Shown in pieces: positions 48,494 through 58,206 of a stretch of 64,000 bases of DNA. A program made the translations under genes and the position numbers. How positions within the stretch are numbered: position 1 is the first letter of the stretch; every line of letters begins with the position of its first letter. The DNA comes from PALSA-612 sp963704335 (GTDB lineage Bacteria; Actinomycetota; Thermoleophilia; Gaiellales; Gaiellaceae): contig OY969889.1 in the NCBI GenBank assembly GCA_963704335.1, positions 496,001 to 560,000 of the forward strand. The letters run 5' to 3'. The notes under the pieces are model-generated. The model was given only the letters and a program-made list of their open reading frames with translations. It did not search any database and had not been told where the DNA came from.

Positions 48494-49503
48494 GTCGAGA
48501 TCATCTTCTTCTCGACGCCGACGCCGGCGGCCACGGCCCGCTCGTACTCGAGCGGCACCGTCGCGGAGTCCTGGAGCGCGATGCCGGTCGAGTCGAAGAC
48601 CGTCACCTGGTCGTCGGACTGGCGCCCTTCGAGCTCTCCGCAGATGACCTTGCCGATCTCGCCCGCGACGTCCTCCTCGGAGATGAGCCCCTCGCGCAGC
48701 GCGACGTTGATCTCGCCGTCCGGCACGCACTGGCGGATGTCGTCCACGAAGACGCGCGCCCGCTGGAGAATGCGCGGGTCGAGCTCCTGCTCGCCCTCCA
48801 GGTCGGCGCCCAGCGCGGCGATGTGCGCGCCGTCCTTGACCCACGCGTCGTCCACAAGCCAGGTGCGGGCGTGTGTGCCGGTGACGATCACGTCGGCATC
48901 CTCGACGGCCGAACGCACGTCCGTCGTGCCCACCAGCCGGAGATGCGGGTAGCGCGGCCCCTCGGTCTCGAGAAAGCGGTCGACCGACGTCTGCGTCCGG
49001 CTCCAGATGCGCACTTCCTGCCAGGGAAACACCGGGTCGCAGGTGGCAAGCGTCCCCTGCCCCACGCTCCCGGTTCCGAGGATGGCGAGAATCGTCGACT
49101 CCTTCCTCGCGAGCCACTTGGCCGAGACGGCCGCCGACGCACCGGTGCGCATGAGCGTGTGGAAGGAGCCGTCGCAGATGGCGAGGGGAAAGCCGGTCTC
49201 CGGGTGCGTGTAGACGAGGATCGAGAACACGGCGGGCAGGTCGTACTTCGCGTTGTCCTCGCGAATCGAGACCCACTTGCATGCTGCCGCCTCCGGCTCC
49301 TCGATGTACGAGGGCATCACCTCCCACTCGCCCTGGTAGCGGTCGAGCACGATGTGGCCCTTCGGCTCCATGTAGACGCGCCCAAGACCGTGCATGCGAA
49401 ACGCGTGCTCGACGCAGTCGACGTACTCGGAAGGCGTCAGCAGGCCCATCATGTCCGTCCGGCTGAGGATCAGCGTCTTGCGGTTTCGCCAGCTCTCGGC
49501 CAC
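48490..49503 (-). CDS. Ornithine cyclodeaminase family protein
   Basis: 337 residues from the GTG at 49503. Unlike the copy at 10.4 kb this one is full length: the Rossmann motif LGTGSVGQGTL, a complete second strand (EVRIWSRTQTSVDRFLE) and ADVIVTGTHA are present. The active-site Arg/Lys region KWVSIREDN also fits. It may act on ornithine, a cyclic imine or another amino acid. It lies 10 bp after a DUF309 gene and is coupled to a small ABM-like gene. Confidence 0.8.
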   Translation of the reverse strand: MAESWRNRKTLILSRTDMMGLLTPSEYVDCVEHAFRMHGLGRVYMEPKGHIVLDRYQGEWEVMPSYIEEPEAAACKWVSIREDNAKYDLPAVFSILVYTHPETGFPLAICDGSFHTLMRTGASAAVSAKWLARKESTILAILGTGSVGQGTLATCDPVFPWQEVRIWSRTQTSVDRFLETEGPRYPHLRLVGTTDVRSAVEDADVIVTGTHARTWLVDDAWVKDGAHIAALGADLEGEQELDPRILQRARVFVDDIRQCVPDGEINVALREGLISEEDVAGEIGKVICGELEGRQSDDQVTVFDSTGIALQDSATVPLEYERAVAAGVGVEKKMIST

Positions 49504-49513
49504 GACGCCGACT

Positions 49514-49840
49514 CTACGACTCGACCTGGCGGCGCACAAGCTCGATCAGCGCGGCGAGATCGACCTCTTCGTGCTCGGGCAGATACGGCGCCAGACGGCG
49601 GCGCGCGTGCTCCAGCTGCCTCGCCGCCCGCTCCCGATCGCCGTCCTGCAAACGGTAGCCCGCCGCCGCCAGATGCAGCAGCCCGCGTACGACTTGATCG
49701 TCGCCGAGGCCGAGAACGTCCTCGAGCGCATCCGTGGCCCGCCCCCACTCGCCGCGTTCGATGTTCCCCTCGGCGCGCCACAACGCCGACCGGTAACGGG
49801 CGTCCGGCGGCGGCCACTCGTCCAGGTGCTCTTCTGCCAC
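49514..49840 (-). CDS. DUF309-like small helical protein
   Basis: 108 residues from a GTG. The helical pattern NIERGEWGRATDALEDVLGL...VRGLLHLAAAGYRLQDGDRERAARQLEHARRRL matches DUF309, a small all-alpha family. It would begin 26 bp from the divergent M20 amidase gene; the gap holds overlapping AT-rich -10 candidates TAATAT (minus) and TAGACT (plus). Role unknown. Confidence 0.65.
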   Translation of the reverse strand: MAEEHLDEWPPPDARYRSALWRAEGNIERGEWGRATDALEDVLGLGDDQVVRGLLHLAAAGYRLQDGDRERAARQLEHARRRLAPYLPEHEEVDLAALIELVRRQVES

Positions 49841-49866
49841 AGCCGCGCCGATATTAGACTCGACCC

Positions 49867-51120
49867 GTGGCGGCCTCGGCGGTGGCCATCGACCTGGCTC
49901 GGAGCAGCGAGCGCATCGAGCGCGACATCGAGACGCTCGCCGGTGCTGACTACACGCGCTCCGACGAGGCAATCCGCCGCTACGCCTACACCCAGGAGTA
50001 CCGGAACACGCTCGAGTACTTCACCCGCGAGCTGCGCGAGATCGGCTTCGACGTCTTCGAGGACCCGGTCGGAACGCTTGTCGCGCGCAACCGGCCGCGT
50101 GGGGAGCCGGCGTTCGGTGTCGGCTCCCACTGCGACTCGAACCGCAACGGCGGCAAGTACGACGGGACGATGGGCGTCGTCACGGCGCTCGAGGTCTGCC
50201 GGCTGAATGTCGAGCTCGGTCTCGACCTGCCGCTGCAGCTCATGTCGTTCCTCGAGGAGGAGGGCTCCGGCTTTGGGCAGATGCTGCTCGGCAGCCGCAT
50301 CATGCTCCAGCGTGTGAGCGAGGACGACCTTCGCGAGTCGTTTCGCGCGATCGACGACGGGCGCAGCTTCTGGGAGCACGCAGAGGAGGCCGGCTTCGAG
50401 CCGGAACGATGGCGGGAGTCAATCGACGTCCTCGACGGCCTCGTGGGCTGGATCGAGATGCATATCGAGCAGGCACGGGTGCTGCAGGACACGAGAAACC
50501 GCATCGGCATCGTGACGGCGATCGCCGGCTACGTGCACGCCGACGTCGTCGTCCACGGGCGAGGCGACCACGCGGGGGCGACGCCGATGGACTTCCGTCT
50601 CGACCCGACGGTGCCCATGGCGGAGACGATCCTCGAGCTCGAGCGCCTGGCACGGGAGGCCGGGAAGGGGACGGTGGGAACGGTCGGCGAGATCGACGTC
50701 GAGCCGGGGATCATCAACGCGATCGCCAGCCGCGTCCGCTTCTCGCTCGACGTCCGCGGCCCGGACGACGACGCGTATCGCGGCGTGGCCCGTGACATCG
50801 CCGCCTTCGCCGAGGAGGCGGCGCACCGGCGCGGCATGGAGGCCGAGGTCACGCAGCGTCAGACGCTGCCGGCGACGCCGCTCGACGAGCGAATCGTCGC
50901 CGCGCTGGAGAAGGCGGCCGAGGCAACGGGCGAGCCGTTCATGAAGATGCATTCGGGAGCGGCCCACGACACGATGTGCGTCGCCGAGCGCGTTCCCAGC
51001 GCGATGGTCTTCGTGCCCTGCACGGACGGCGTCAGCCACCATCCGGCGGAAGACGCTGACCCGGCCGACGCCGCGCTCGCTGCCCAGATCATCGTCAACG
51101 CGATTCGGTCGCTGCAGTAA
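49867..51120 (+). CDS. M20-family allantoate/carbamoyl amidase, second copy
   Basis: 417 residues from a GTG exactly 6 nt after TAGACT (49855-49860). Zinc ligands are in GSHCDSNRNGGKYDG, LEEEGSGFG and EMHIEQ; HAGATPMD forms the interdomain site, and SGAAHDTM near the C-terminus is conserved in allantoate amidohydrolases and ureidoglycolate-type enzymes. It probably hydrolyses allantoate or an N-carbamoyl amino acid. It overlaps the convergent MFS gene by 26 bp. Confidence 0.8.
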   Translation: MAASAVAIDLARSSERIERDIETLAGADYTRSDEAIRRYAYTQEYRNTLEYFTRELREIGFDVFEDPVGTLVARNRPRGEPAFGVGSHCDSNRNGGKYDGTMGVVTALEVCRLNVELGLDLPLQLMSFLEEEGSGFGQMLLGSRIMLQRVSEDDLRESFRAIDDGRSFWEHAEEAGFEPERWRESIDVLDGLVGWIEMHIEQARVLQDTRNRIGIVTAIAGYVHADVVVHGRGDHAGATPMDFRLDPTVPMAETILELERLAREAGKGTVGTVGEIDVEPGIINAIASRVRFSLDVRGPDDDAYRGVARDIAAFAEEAAHRRGMEAEVTQRQTLPATPLDERIVAALEKAAEATGEPFMKMHSGAAHDTMCVAERVPSAMVFVPCTDGVSHHPAEDADPADAALAAQIIVNAIRSLQ

Positions 51121-52264
51121 CCACCGGCACGCCGAGCTCACGCTCGCTCGGCACGACCAGAACCGCAAGCAGCCAGAGGGCCGCGGCGGCGACGAACCCG
51201 ACGCGCCCGTCCCCGGGCAGCGAGAAGGCCAACCCCAGCAGCGGCGATCCGACGACGATCAGAAGCGCTGCCGAGCCATTGACGAAGCCGATCGCCGTCG
51301 CGGGAGCATCGGGACGCGTCTGCGCGGCCCCCAGGAAGGCCGCCGCAAAGGGCAGACCTGCGGCGAGACCGATCGTCGTTGCCCCGAGGACGACAAGCGC
51401 AAGTGGCTCGGCGGCCGCCACGAGGAGGGCGCCTGCACCGCAGGCCAGCAGGCTGGCGACGACGATCGTCTTCGTCCACTCCGGCCGACGCCGCAGCAAC
51501 GAGCCGCCGAGCGGCCGCGTGACGATGCCGAGCAGAAGGGTCAGCGCCGCCACGGCGCCGGCCACTTCCTGGGACTGGCCGCCACCTCGCTCGAGCAGCG
51601 TCGCCACCCAGTTTCCGACGACCACGCTCAGGCCGAACGTGGCTGCGTACATCAGGCCGAGCCGGTAGAGGCGAGCGTCGCGGAAGATTCCGGGCGGCGG
51701 CGCTCCTTCGTGCAAGTGAACTGACCGCGGCACGTCACCCGGTGCGGGGGCCAGCGCGGCCAGCGCCGCCAGCGCTACGACCGCTGCCGTCGCGTACGGC
51801 GCGCGCCAGCCGAGCCAGTCTTCCACCTGCGGGACGACTGCCAGCGCGAGCCCGCCACCGGCCAGACCGGCACCCCCGAAGAGTCCCTGCGCCGATGCCG
51901 AGGCTCCCTGTGCCCGCACGTAGTCCGCGCCCGCGACGAAGGCGAGGCCCGTGCCGATGCCCATGAGCGACCGCATGACCATGCCCAGCGCGAAGGACGG
52001 CGCGAGGAGCGCGAGGCCGTTGCAGAGCGCGAGCAACGCGAGCCCGAGCATGCCCATCCGCTTCGGCCCGAAACGGTCAGAGGCCCGCCCGCCGGGGATC
52101 TGCACGACCAGGTGGACGACGAACAGCGCGGTCGTCAGGAGGCCGATGGCGGCGAGACCGACGCCATATTCGGCGGCCAACGCCTGCGCCATTGCACCCG
52201 TGTTCGCGACGTTCCAGCCGGTGGCGACGGCCAGGCCGCACGCCCCGGCGACGGCACGCGTCAT
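51095..52264 (-). CDS. MFS transporter
   Basis: 389 residues with 12 membrane helices. The loop between helices 2 and 3 carries GGRASDRFGPKRMG, the MFS signature. The ATG overlaps the aconitase stop (ATGA). With aconitase and the dehydrogenase nearby, a di- or tricarboxylate or an amide is a reasonable cargo, but the sequence does not show it. Confidence 0.82.
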   Translation of the reverse strand: MTRAVAGACGLAVATGWNVANTGAMAQALAAEYGVGLAAIGLLTTALFVVHLVVQIPGGRASDRFGPKRMGMLGLALLALCNGLALLAPSFALGMVMRSLMGIGTGLAFVAGADYVRAQGASASAQGLFGGAGLAGGGLALAVVPQVEDWLGWRAPYATAAVVALAALAALAPAPGDVPRSVHLHEGAPPPGIFRDARLYRLGLMYAATFGLSVVVGNWVATLLERGGGQSQEVAGAVAALTLLLGIVTRPLGGSLLRRRPEWTKTIVVASLLACGAGALLVAAAEPLALVVLGATTIGLAAGLPFAAAFLGAAQTRPDAPATAIGFVNGSAALLIVVGSPLLGLAFSLPGDGRVGFVAAAALWLLAVLVVPSERELGVPVVTAATESR

Positions 52265-54162
52265 GACGCTCTGGCGTAGGCGATAAGTCCCCCGGCGCGC
52301 AGGATCTCGCGTTCACGGGCTGTCAGCCGTGCATCGAGCCGCGCCGCGCCGAACGGCGTCTCGGCCTCCAGCTCGCGCTCGAGGTCGACGGGAACTCGCC
52401 ACTCCTGGCCCTGCTCGACGCGATCGTAGTCCGCTTCGTCCACGAGGACGAGCGGCAGGATCCCCTGGGCGATGAGGTTCGTACGGTGGATGCGGGCGAA
52501 GCTCTTGGCGACGATGGCGCGCACGCCGAGATAGAGAGCCGCGAACGCAGCCTGCTCCCTACTCGAGCCCTGGCCGTAGTTGTGGCCGCCGACGACGATC
52601 CCGCCGCCCCACTCCATTGCACGCACCGGGAAGTCGGGGTCGAAGCGGCGGAAGAAGTACCGGGCGCAGGCGGGGATGTTCGACCAGATCGCGACGCCCA
52701 GCGCCCCGTCCGGCGCCTGGTCACCAGTCGAAACGTTGTCCGGGACGACGATGAGCACGCGTCCGTCAATCGTCTCGGGCAGCTGCGGGACGTCGGGGGG
52801 CGGCACGATGTTCGCACCCTTCTCCAGCGTGATGCCGCTTCCGTCGTCGGGGGGAGCGATGAAGTGTGCGTCGGTCACCGAGGGGTCGGGCCTCGGCAGC
52901 GGCGGGAGCTTCGGAGGCTGCCCCAGGCCGCGCGGGTCCGTGATCTCACCCATCAGCGCGGTCGCCGCCGCCGTTGCCGGCGAGCAGAGGTACACCCGGT
53001 CGTTGGGAGTGCCGCTGCGGCCGGGAAAGTTTCGGTTGAACGTTCGCACCGACACGGCGCCCGACGCGGGCGCCTGGCCCATGCCGATGCACGGCCCGCA
53101 CGCGGGCTCGAGAATCCGAGCGCCCGAGGCAAGGGCATCGGAGTAGACGCCGCTGCGAACCAGCAAGTCGAGGATCTGGCGGGAGCCGGGCGTCAGGGTC
53201 AGATCGAGGTGCTCCGGCAAGGTCTCTCCGCGAAGGACGGCCGCTACGAGGGCTACGTCCTCGAACGACGAGTTGACCGAGCTGCCGACGCAGACCTGAC
53301 GGGTGGCGAGCCCTGCGGTCTCGTGGACGGGAACGACATTGCCCGGAGAGGACGGCATTGCGATCAGCGGCTCCAGCTCGTCCAGCTCGATCACCTCGAG
53401 CTCGTCGTAGACCGCTCCAGGGTCGGCCGCCAGCGGGACGAACTCGTCTTCTCGGCCCTGAAGCGTCAGCCACGCGAGCGTCTGTTGATCGCTGGGGAAG
53501 ATGCCGGTCGTGGCGCCGGTCTCCATCACCATGTTGCAGATCGTCCCCCGGTCGGTTGCGGTCAGCCCGGTGACGCCGTCACCGAAGAACTCGAAGATCA
53601 CGCCCCGGCCGCCGCGGACGTCGCGCCGTCTGAGCAGCTCGAGCACGATGTCTTTCGACTGCACCCAGGCCTGCAGCCGGCCGCGCAGCTCGACGCCAGC
53701 GATCCGAGGGCGCTCGAGCACGTACGGCTTCCCCGCCATCGCCACGGCCACCTCGGTCGCGCCCGCGCCGATCGCCAGCATCCCGAGCGCCCCGGCCATG
53801 GTCGTGTGGCTGTCCGCACCCAGCAGCACTTGGCCCGGCCGGCCGAAGCGCTCGAGGTGAAGGTAGTGCGAGATGCCGTTTCCGGGGCGGGAGTAGAGCG
53901 CACCGTAACGCGCGGCCCAGCTGCGGAGGTAGGCGTGGTCCTCGGGGTTCCTGTTGTCGAACTGAAGCGTGTTGTGGTCGACGTACGAGACCGTCGGGAC
54001 GGCCACGCGGTCGACGTCGAGCCGCTCGAACTGCAAGCAGGCCATCGTGCCGGTCGCGTCCTCGAGGAGGATCTGGTCGATGCGCAGCTCGATCTCCTCC
54101 TCGGTGCTGCCGGCGAGGTGTTCGTCGATGATCTTCTCGGTGAGCGTGCGAGCGGGTCCCAC
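52261..54162 (-). CDS. Aconitate hydratase (short, IPMI-like type)
   Basis: 633 residues from a GTG 6 nt after TACGCT. [4Fe-4S] cysteines are in RQVCVGSS and ACGPCIGMG; DNRNPEDHAYLRSW and GADSHTTMAGALG are as in mitochondrial-type/short aconitases, with the swivelling domain fused at the C-terminus (GGHNYGQGSSREQAA). At 633 residues it is shorter than the AcnA type. Citrate-isocitrate isomerisation is likely; a homo- or methyl-substituted substrate cannot be excluded given the dehydrogenase of the isopropylmalate/tartrate family 0.9 kb away. Confidence 0.85.
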   Translation of the reverse strand: MGPARTLTEKIIDEHLAGSTEEEIELRIDQILLEDATGTMACLQFERLDVDRVAVPTVSYVDHNTLQFDNRNPEDHAYLRSWAARYGALYSRPGNGISHYLHLERFGRPGQVLLGADSHTTMAGALGMLAIGAGATEVAVAMAGKPYVLERPRIAGVELRGRLQAWVQSKDIVLELLRRRDVRGGRGVIFEFFGDGVTGLTATDRGTICNMVMETGATTGIFPSDQQTLAWLTLQGREDEFVPLAADPGAVYDELEVIELDELEPLIAMPSSPGNVVPVHETAGLATRQVCVGSSVNSSFEDVALVAAVLRGETLPEHLDLTLTPGSRQILDLLVRSGVYSDALASGARILEPACGPCIGMGQAPASGAVSVRTFNRNFPGRSGTPNDRVYLCSPATAAATALMGEITDPRGLGQPPKLPPLPRPDPSVTDAHFIAPPDDGSGITLEKGANIVPPPDVPQLPETIDGRVLIVVPDNVSTGDQAPDGALGVAIWSNIPACARYFFRRFDPDFPVRAMEWGGGIVVGGHNYGQGSSREQAAFAALYLGVRAIVAKSFARIHRTNLIAQGILPLVLVDEADYDRVEQGQEWRVPVDLERELEAETPFGAARLDARLTAREREILRAGGLIAYARAS

Positions 54163-54178
54163 CTACGGAGCGTATTAA

Positions 54179-55049
54179 CTGGGCGCCGTTCTCTTCGGGG
54201 CGCTTGCGGGAGCTCTCTTTGGCCTGCTCGCGGTCACCGTGCGCTTCGGTCTGCGCCGAAAGCGAGATCCGGAGGTCGGCGCGCTCGTCATCACCGCGAC
54301 CGCGTTCGCCGTCGTGCTCCCCATCACCGCGGCAGCAGGCCAGCTCTCGGATCTCTCGGACCTGGAGCTGTGGCCGTTCTTCGTGATCGGACTGCTCGTG
54401 CCTGGCCTCTCGCAGATTCTGTTCACCGAGGCGGTACGACGGACGGGGGCCTCGCGAACGGCGATCCTCATCGGCACCGGGCCGCTGTTCTCTGCGCTCC
54501 TGGCAGTCAGCCTGCTCGGCGAGCCCGTCCATGCGGGCCTTGTCGTCGGCACGCTGCTCGTCGTGGCGGGAGGAATGGCTCTAGCGCGAGAACGGGCACG
54601 GCCCGAGGACTGGCACGTGCTTGGCGCAGTGCTCGCAGTCGCGTGCGCCGCGCTCTTCGGTGTTCGCGACAACGTCGTGCGCTGGGCGTCCGAAGACTCC
54701 GATCCGCCCATCCTCGCCGCGACGACCGTCACGCTCCTGGCCGCGACACTGTTCACGCTCGGCTGGGTGGTCGCCCGGCGCCGCGCGGGCCTGGGCGCCG
54801 AGCTACGGCAGTCGACTCGTGCGTTCGCCCCGGCGGGTGTCGCGCTCGGACTGGCCTACGCGTCGATCGTCGCCGCGCTCGACCGGGGACCCGTGACGGT
54901 AGTCGCTCCGCTCAACGCGACGCAGTCGCTCTGGGGCGTGGTGTTCGCGGCACTGCTCATCGGGAGCCGCGGAGATGATCGGCCGCCGGACGGTTCTGGC
55001 CAGCGTCCTCGTCGTCGCCGGCGCCGTCATCATCGGCGCAACTCGGTGA
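54179..55049 (+). pseudogene. EamA/DMT transporter, paralogue of the 13.3-kb gene, frameshifted
   Basis: An in-frame TAA at 54176-54178 leaves CTG at 54179 as the first usable codon; from there the protein aligns end to end with the transporter at 13.3 kb (shared RDNVVRW). CGGAG lies 8 nt upstream. After ALLIG the frame breaks; deleting one G within 54962-54972 restores EMIGRRTVLASVLVV and the ending VIIGATR with a TGA at 55047, matching the paralogue. The restored length is 289 residues. Overlaps the convergent dehydrogenase gene by 20 bp. Confidence 0.72.
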
Positions 55050-56082
55050 CGGCGTCGGCGACCGCATCGCCGACCTCGGCCGTCGTGGCCTCACCGCCCA
55101 CGTCGCGCGTCCTCGGGCCGTCCGCGCAGACGCGTTCCAGGGCGTTCATGAGGGCAGCGGCAGCCTCGTCTTCTCCCAGGTGCTCGAGCATCAGCGACGC
55201 GCTCCAGATCGCGCCTGCGGGGTTCGCGACTCCCTGGCCGGCGATGTCTGGCGCCGAGCCGTGCACGGGCTCGAACACACCCGGCACGTCACCCCCGGGC
55301 GCGAGGTTCGCGCTCGCGGCCATGCCCATTCCGCCCTGGATCGCCGCCGCGAGGTCCGTGAGGATGTCGCCGAAGAGATTCGACGCGACGACGACGTCGA
55401 GGCTCGCCGGGTCGCGCACCATGCGGGCGGCAAGCGCATCCACGAGCACTCGCTCGACGCGGACGCCGGCGAACTCGGGCGCCGTCTCCTCCACGACCTC
55501 GTCCCAGAGCACGTAGCCGTAGCGGGACGCGTTCGACTTCGTTGCGCTCGTCAGCGTTCCGCGGCGGGAAGCCGCGAGCTCGAACGCGTAGCGCACGACT
55601 CGCTCGACGCCGCCACGCGTGAAGACGCTCGTCTCCAGGGCCACTTCCGAGTCGAGGCCGCGGTGCGAGCGGCCGCCGACGCCCGCGTACTCGCCCTCGG
55701 TGTTCTCCCGAACGACGAGGAAGTCCACGTCCTCGGGGCGGCGCTCGGCGAGCGGAGTGGGAATGCCCGGCAGCAATCGGCAAGGACGGAGGTTCGCCCA
55801 GAGGTCGAGCTTCTGGCGGATCTCGAGGATGGTCTCCCAGAGCGCCACGTGATCCGGAACCGAGGGATCGCCGACCGCCCCCAGCAGCACCGCGTCGTGG
55901 CCACGCAGGATCTCGAGCGCATCCTCGGGCATCATCCGGCCGTGCTCGCCGTGCCAGGCGGAGCCCCACGGGAGCTCCGTCCACGACACCGAGAGGCCCA
56001 GCGCGTCGACGGCCTTCCTCGCTTCGGCGACCACTTCCGGACCGACGCCGTCGCCCGGAAGGACCGCGATCCGGTGCGTCAC
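55030..56082 (-). CDS. Isopropylmalate/tartrate dehydrogenase family protein
   Basis: 350 residues from a GTG overlapping the preceding stop (GTGA). The fold is the beta-decarboxylating dehydrogenase: LPGDGVGPEVV start, VRENTEGEYAGVGGR substrate loop, SNLFGDILTDL metal/substrate Asp residues and EPVHGSAPDIAG for NAD. The ENTEGEY variant resembles tartrate dehydrogenase/D-malate dehydrogenase rather than LeuB. It is last in a unit with the hydantoinase and isochorismatase-like genes. Confidence 0.82.
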   Translation of the reverse strand: MTHRIAVLPGDGVGPEVVAEARKAVDALGLSVSWTELPWGSAWHGEHGRMMPEDALEILRGHDAVLLGAVGDPSVPDHVALWETILEIRQKLDLWANLRPCRLLPGIPTPLAERRPEDVDFLVVRENTEGEYAGVGGRSHRGLDSEVALETSVFTRGGVERVVRYAFELAASRRGTLTSATKSNASRYGYVLWDEVVEETAPEFAGVRVERVLVDALAARMVRDPASLDVVVASNLFGDILTDLAAAIQGGMGMAASANLAPGGDVPGVFEPVHGSAPDIAGQGVANPAGAIWSASLMLEHLGEDEAAAALMNALERVCADGPRTRDVGGEATTAEVGDAVADAVTELRR

Positions 56083-56729
56083 GCGGGGGCTGGCACGGGG
56101 GAGACGCTCTCCATGTACGCGATGGCCTCCTCGAGCGGCACGACGTCCGCGTATTTCGCCTGGATGTCGAAGAGGTTCGCCTCGTGCGGAGCCTGCGCCC
56201 GGTCGCCGACGCACTCCCGCGGCACGAGTGTCGGGAACCCGTACTGGAGGAGATCGATCGCAGTCGCGCGAATGCAGCCGCTCGTCGTCGCACCGCAGAG
56301 GATCACCGAGTCGATGCCCTGGCTGATCAGCACCGAGGCGAGGTTCGTTCCGAAGAACGCGGACGCCCCCTTCTTCACGATCACCGTCTCCTCCGGCCGC
56401 CGCTCGAGCCGCCCGTCGATCTCCACCCAGCGGCCTCCCAGCTGGAGGTCGCCGAGCGACGGCACCTTTTGCAGCCACAGGCCTCCGTCCTTGAGGCTCT
56501 CCTCGAACCCGATCGTGGTGAAGAGAACCGGCAACCCCCTCTCGCGAGCCACGTCGAGGAGTCGCTTCGTCGCCTCCACCTCCGCGGTCAGGTCGGAGCC
56601 GAGCGTGCAGTCGGGATCCGTGAAGCCGCACGAGAAGTCGACGACGAGCACCGCCGGGCGAGAGCCCAGGGTGATGCTCTCGCCCAGACGCGCCTTCGCA
56701 TAGACCTCCCGCGCTTGCTCGTCCGACAC
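56079..56729 (-). CDS. Isochorismatase-family cysteine hydrolase (carbamoylsarcosine amidase-like)
   Basis: 216 residues from a GTG 2 bp after the hydantoinase stop. The catalytic triad is Asp in LVVDFSCGF, Lys in VKKGASAFFGT and Cys in TTSGCIRAT. The N-terminal extension and FFGT stretch resemble N-carbamoylsarcosine amidase, which splits a carbamoyl amine to amine, CO2 and ammonia. Next to a hydantoinase this suggests stepwise ring opening then decarbamoylation. Confidence 0.8.
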   Translation of the reverse strand: MSDEQAREVYAKARLGESITLGSRPAVLVVDFSCGFTDPDCTLGSDLTAEVEATKRLLDVARERGLPVLFTTIGFEESLKDGGLWLQKVPSLGDLQLGGRWVEIDGRLERRPEETVIVKKGASAFFGTNLASVLISQGIDSVILCGATTSGCIRATAIDLLQYGFPTLVPRECVGDRAQAPHEANLFDIQAKYADVVPLEEAIAYMESVSPVPAPA

Positions 56730-56731
56730 GG

Positions 56732-58147
56732 CTACGCCACCACCTTGGCGTGTGGCGTCAGCTCCTCGCCGAAGCGCGCGCGCTTGACGAACTGCCCGGC
56801 GCCCGGCTGCCCGACGAGCTCGTCGCCCTCGACGATGACCTGCCCGCGCACGAGCACCACCTCGGGCGCTCCACGAACCTGGGTGCCTTCGAAGAGGTTG
56901 TAGTTGACGTTCGAGTGGTTCGTCTCGGCCGAGATCGTGAGCTCCTTCTCGGGATCCCACACGACGATGTCGGCGTCGGAGCCGGGGGCGATCGTCCCCT
57001 TGCGCGGGTAGAGCCCGAACAGCTTCGCGATGTTGGTCGAGGTCAGCTCGACGAAGCGGTTGAGCGTGATCCGCCCCTCGCGCACGCCGAAGTGGTGGAG
57101 CATGTGGAGCCTGTTCTCGATCCCGGGGCCACCGTTCGGCACGACCTGGAACTCCTCGCCGTTGATGCCCTTCTGCTCGGGCCAGTTGAACGGGCAGTGG
57201 TCGGTCGAAACCGCCGAGAGAGCGTCCGACTGGAGCGCCTTCCAGAGATGCTCCTGGTGCTCCTTCGGGCGCGGCGGGGGCGTGTAGATGTACTTCCCGC
57301 CCTCGAAGCCGGGCTGGTCGAGCGAGCTCTCGTCGATGAACAGGTATTGCGTACACGTCTCTCCGTGCACGTCCCAACCCTTCTCGCGCGCGAGCTGGAT
57401 GGGCTCGACTGCCGGCTGGCAGGAGACGTGGACGACGTACAGCGGACAGCCCGCGACACGCGACAGCTGGACGGCTCGGTTCGTCGCCTCTGCCTCCGTC
57501 TCCATTGGCCGTGTCCGGGCGTGCCAGATCGGCTCTGTCTTGCCCTCGGCAACCGCCTTCTTGACGATGAGGTCGATGGCGTCGCCATTCTCGGCGTGCA
57601 CCATGACGAGCGCGCCGGAGTCAGCGGCATTCAGCATCGTCCGGAAGAGCGTGTCGTCGTCGACCATGACGGCGCCCTTGTAGGCCATGAACAGCTTGTA
57701 GGAGGTCACGCCCTCGTCCGGCAGCTTGGCGAGGTCTTCGAGCGTGCCGCCCGTGTGCAGATCCGTGACGCCGATGTGGAAGCCGACGTCGATGACCGGC
57801 TTGCAGCGCTCGATCTTCTCGTGGTACTTCTCGAGCGCCTGGGCGAAGGTGTCGCCAGGCGTCTGCATACAGAAGTCGATCACGGTCGTCGTACCGCCGA
57901 ACGCCGCCGAAGTCGTGCCCGACGTGAAGTCGTCGCACGTCGTGGTGCCGCCGAAGAACATCTCGATGTGCGTGTGCGGGTCGATTGCGCCCGGAATCAC
58001 GTACTTCCCGCTGGCGTCGATCACCTTGTCGGCAACGACGTCGAGCGATTCACCGATCAGCGTCACCGAGCCGTTGTCGACGAAGATGTCGCCGACGTAG
58101 TCGTCGGCGGCGGTGATGATCCGGCCGCCCTTGATGAGAACGGACAT
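56732..58147 (-). CDS. hydA: Dihydropyrimidinase/D-hydantoinase
   Basis: 471 residues. Metal-site residues: DPHTHIEM for the first His pair, the carboxylated Lys in SYKLFMAYKG (about residue 151), HAENGD, HVSCQPA and STDHCPF. The ATG has GGGAG upstream. It opens dihydropyrimidine or hydantoin rings to N-carbamoyl products. It is the first of three coupled genes and follows the AtzE-like amidase by 59 bp. Confidence 0.9.
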   Translation of the reverse strand: MSVLIKGGRIITAADDYVGDIFVDNGSVTLIGESLDVVADKVIDASGKYVIPGAIDPHTHIEMFFGGTTTCDDFTSGTTSAAFGGTTTVIDFCMQTPGDTFAQALEKYHEKIERCKPVIDVGFHIGVTDLHTGGTLEDLAKLPDEGVTSYKLFMAYKGAVMVDDDTLFRTMLNAADSGALVMVHAENGDAIDLIVKKAVAEGKTEPIWHARTRPMETEAEATNRAVQLSRVAGCPLYVVHVSCQPAVEPIQLAREKGWDVHGETCTQYLFIDESSLDQPGFEGGKYIYTPPPRPKEHQEHLWKALQSDALSAVSTDHCPFNWPEQKGINGEEFQVVPNGGPGIENRLHMLHHFGVREGRITLNRFVELTSTNIAKLFGLYPRKGTIAPGSDADIVVWDPEKELTISAETNHSNVNYNLFEGTQVRGAPEVVLVRGQVIVEGDELVGQPGAGQFVKRARFGEELTPHAKVVA

Positions 58148-58206
58148 GGTGCTCCCACCCCTTTCCGAAGAGTCCGTAGCTTGTATACAACCGTCTCCCG
58201 GCCCGG

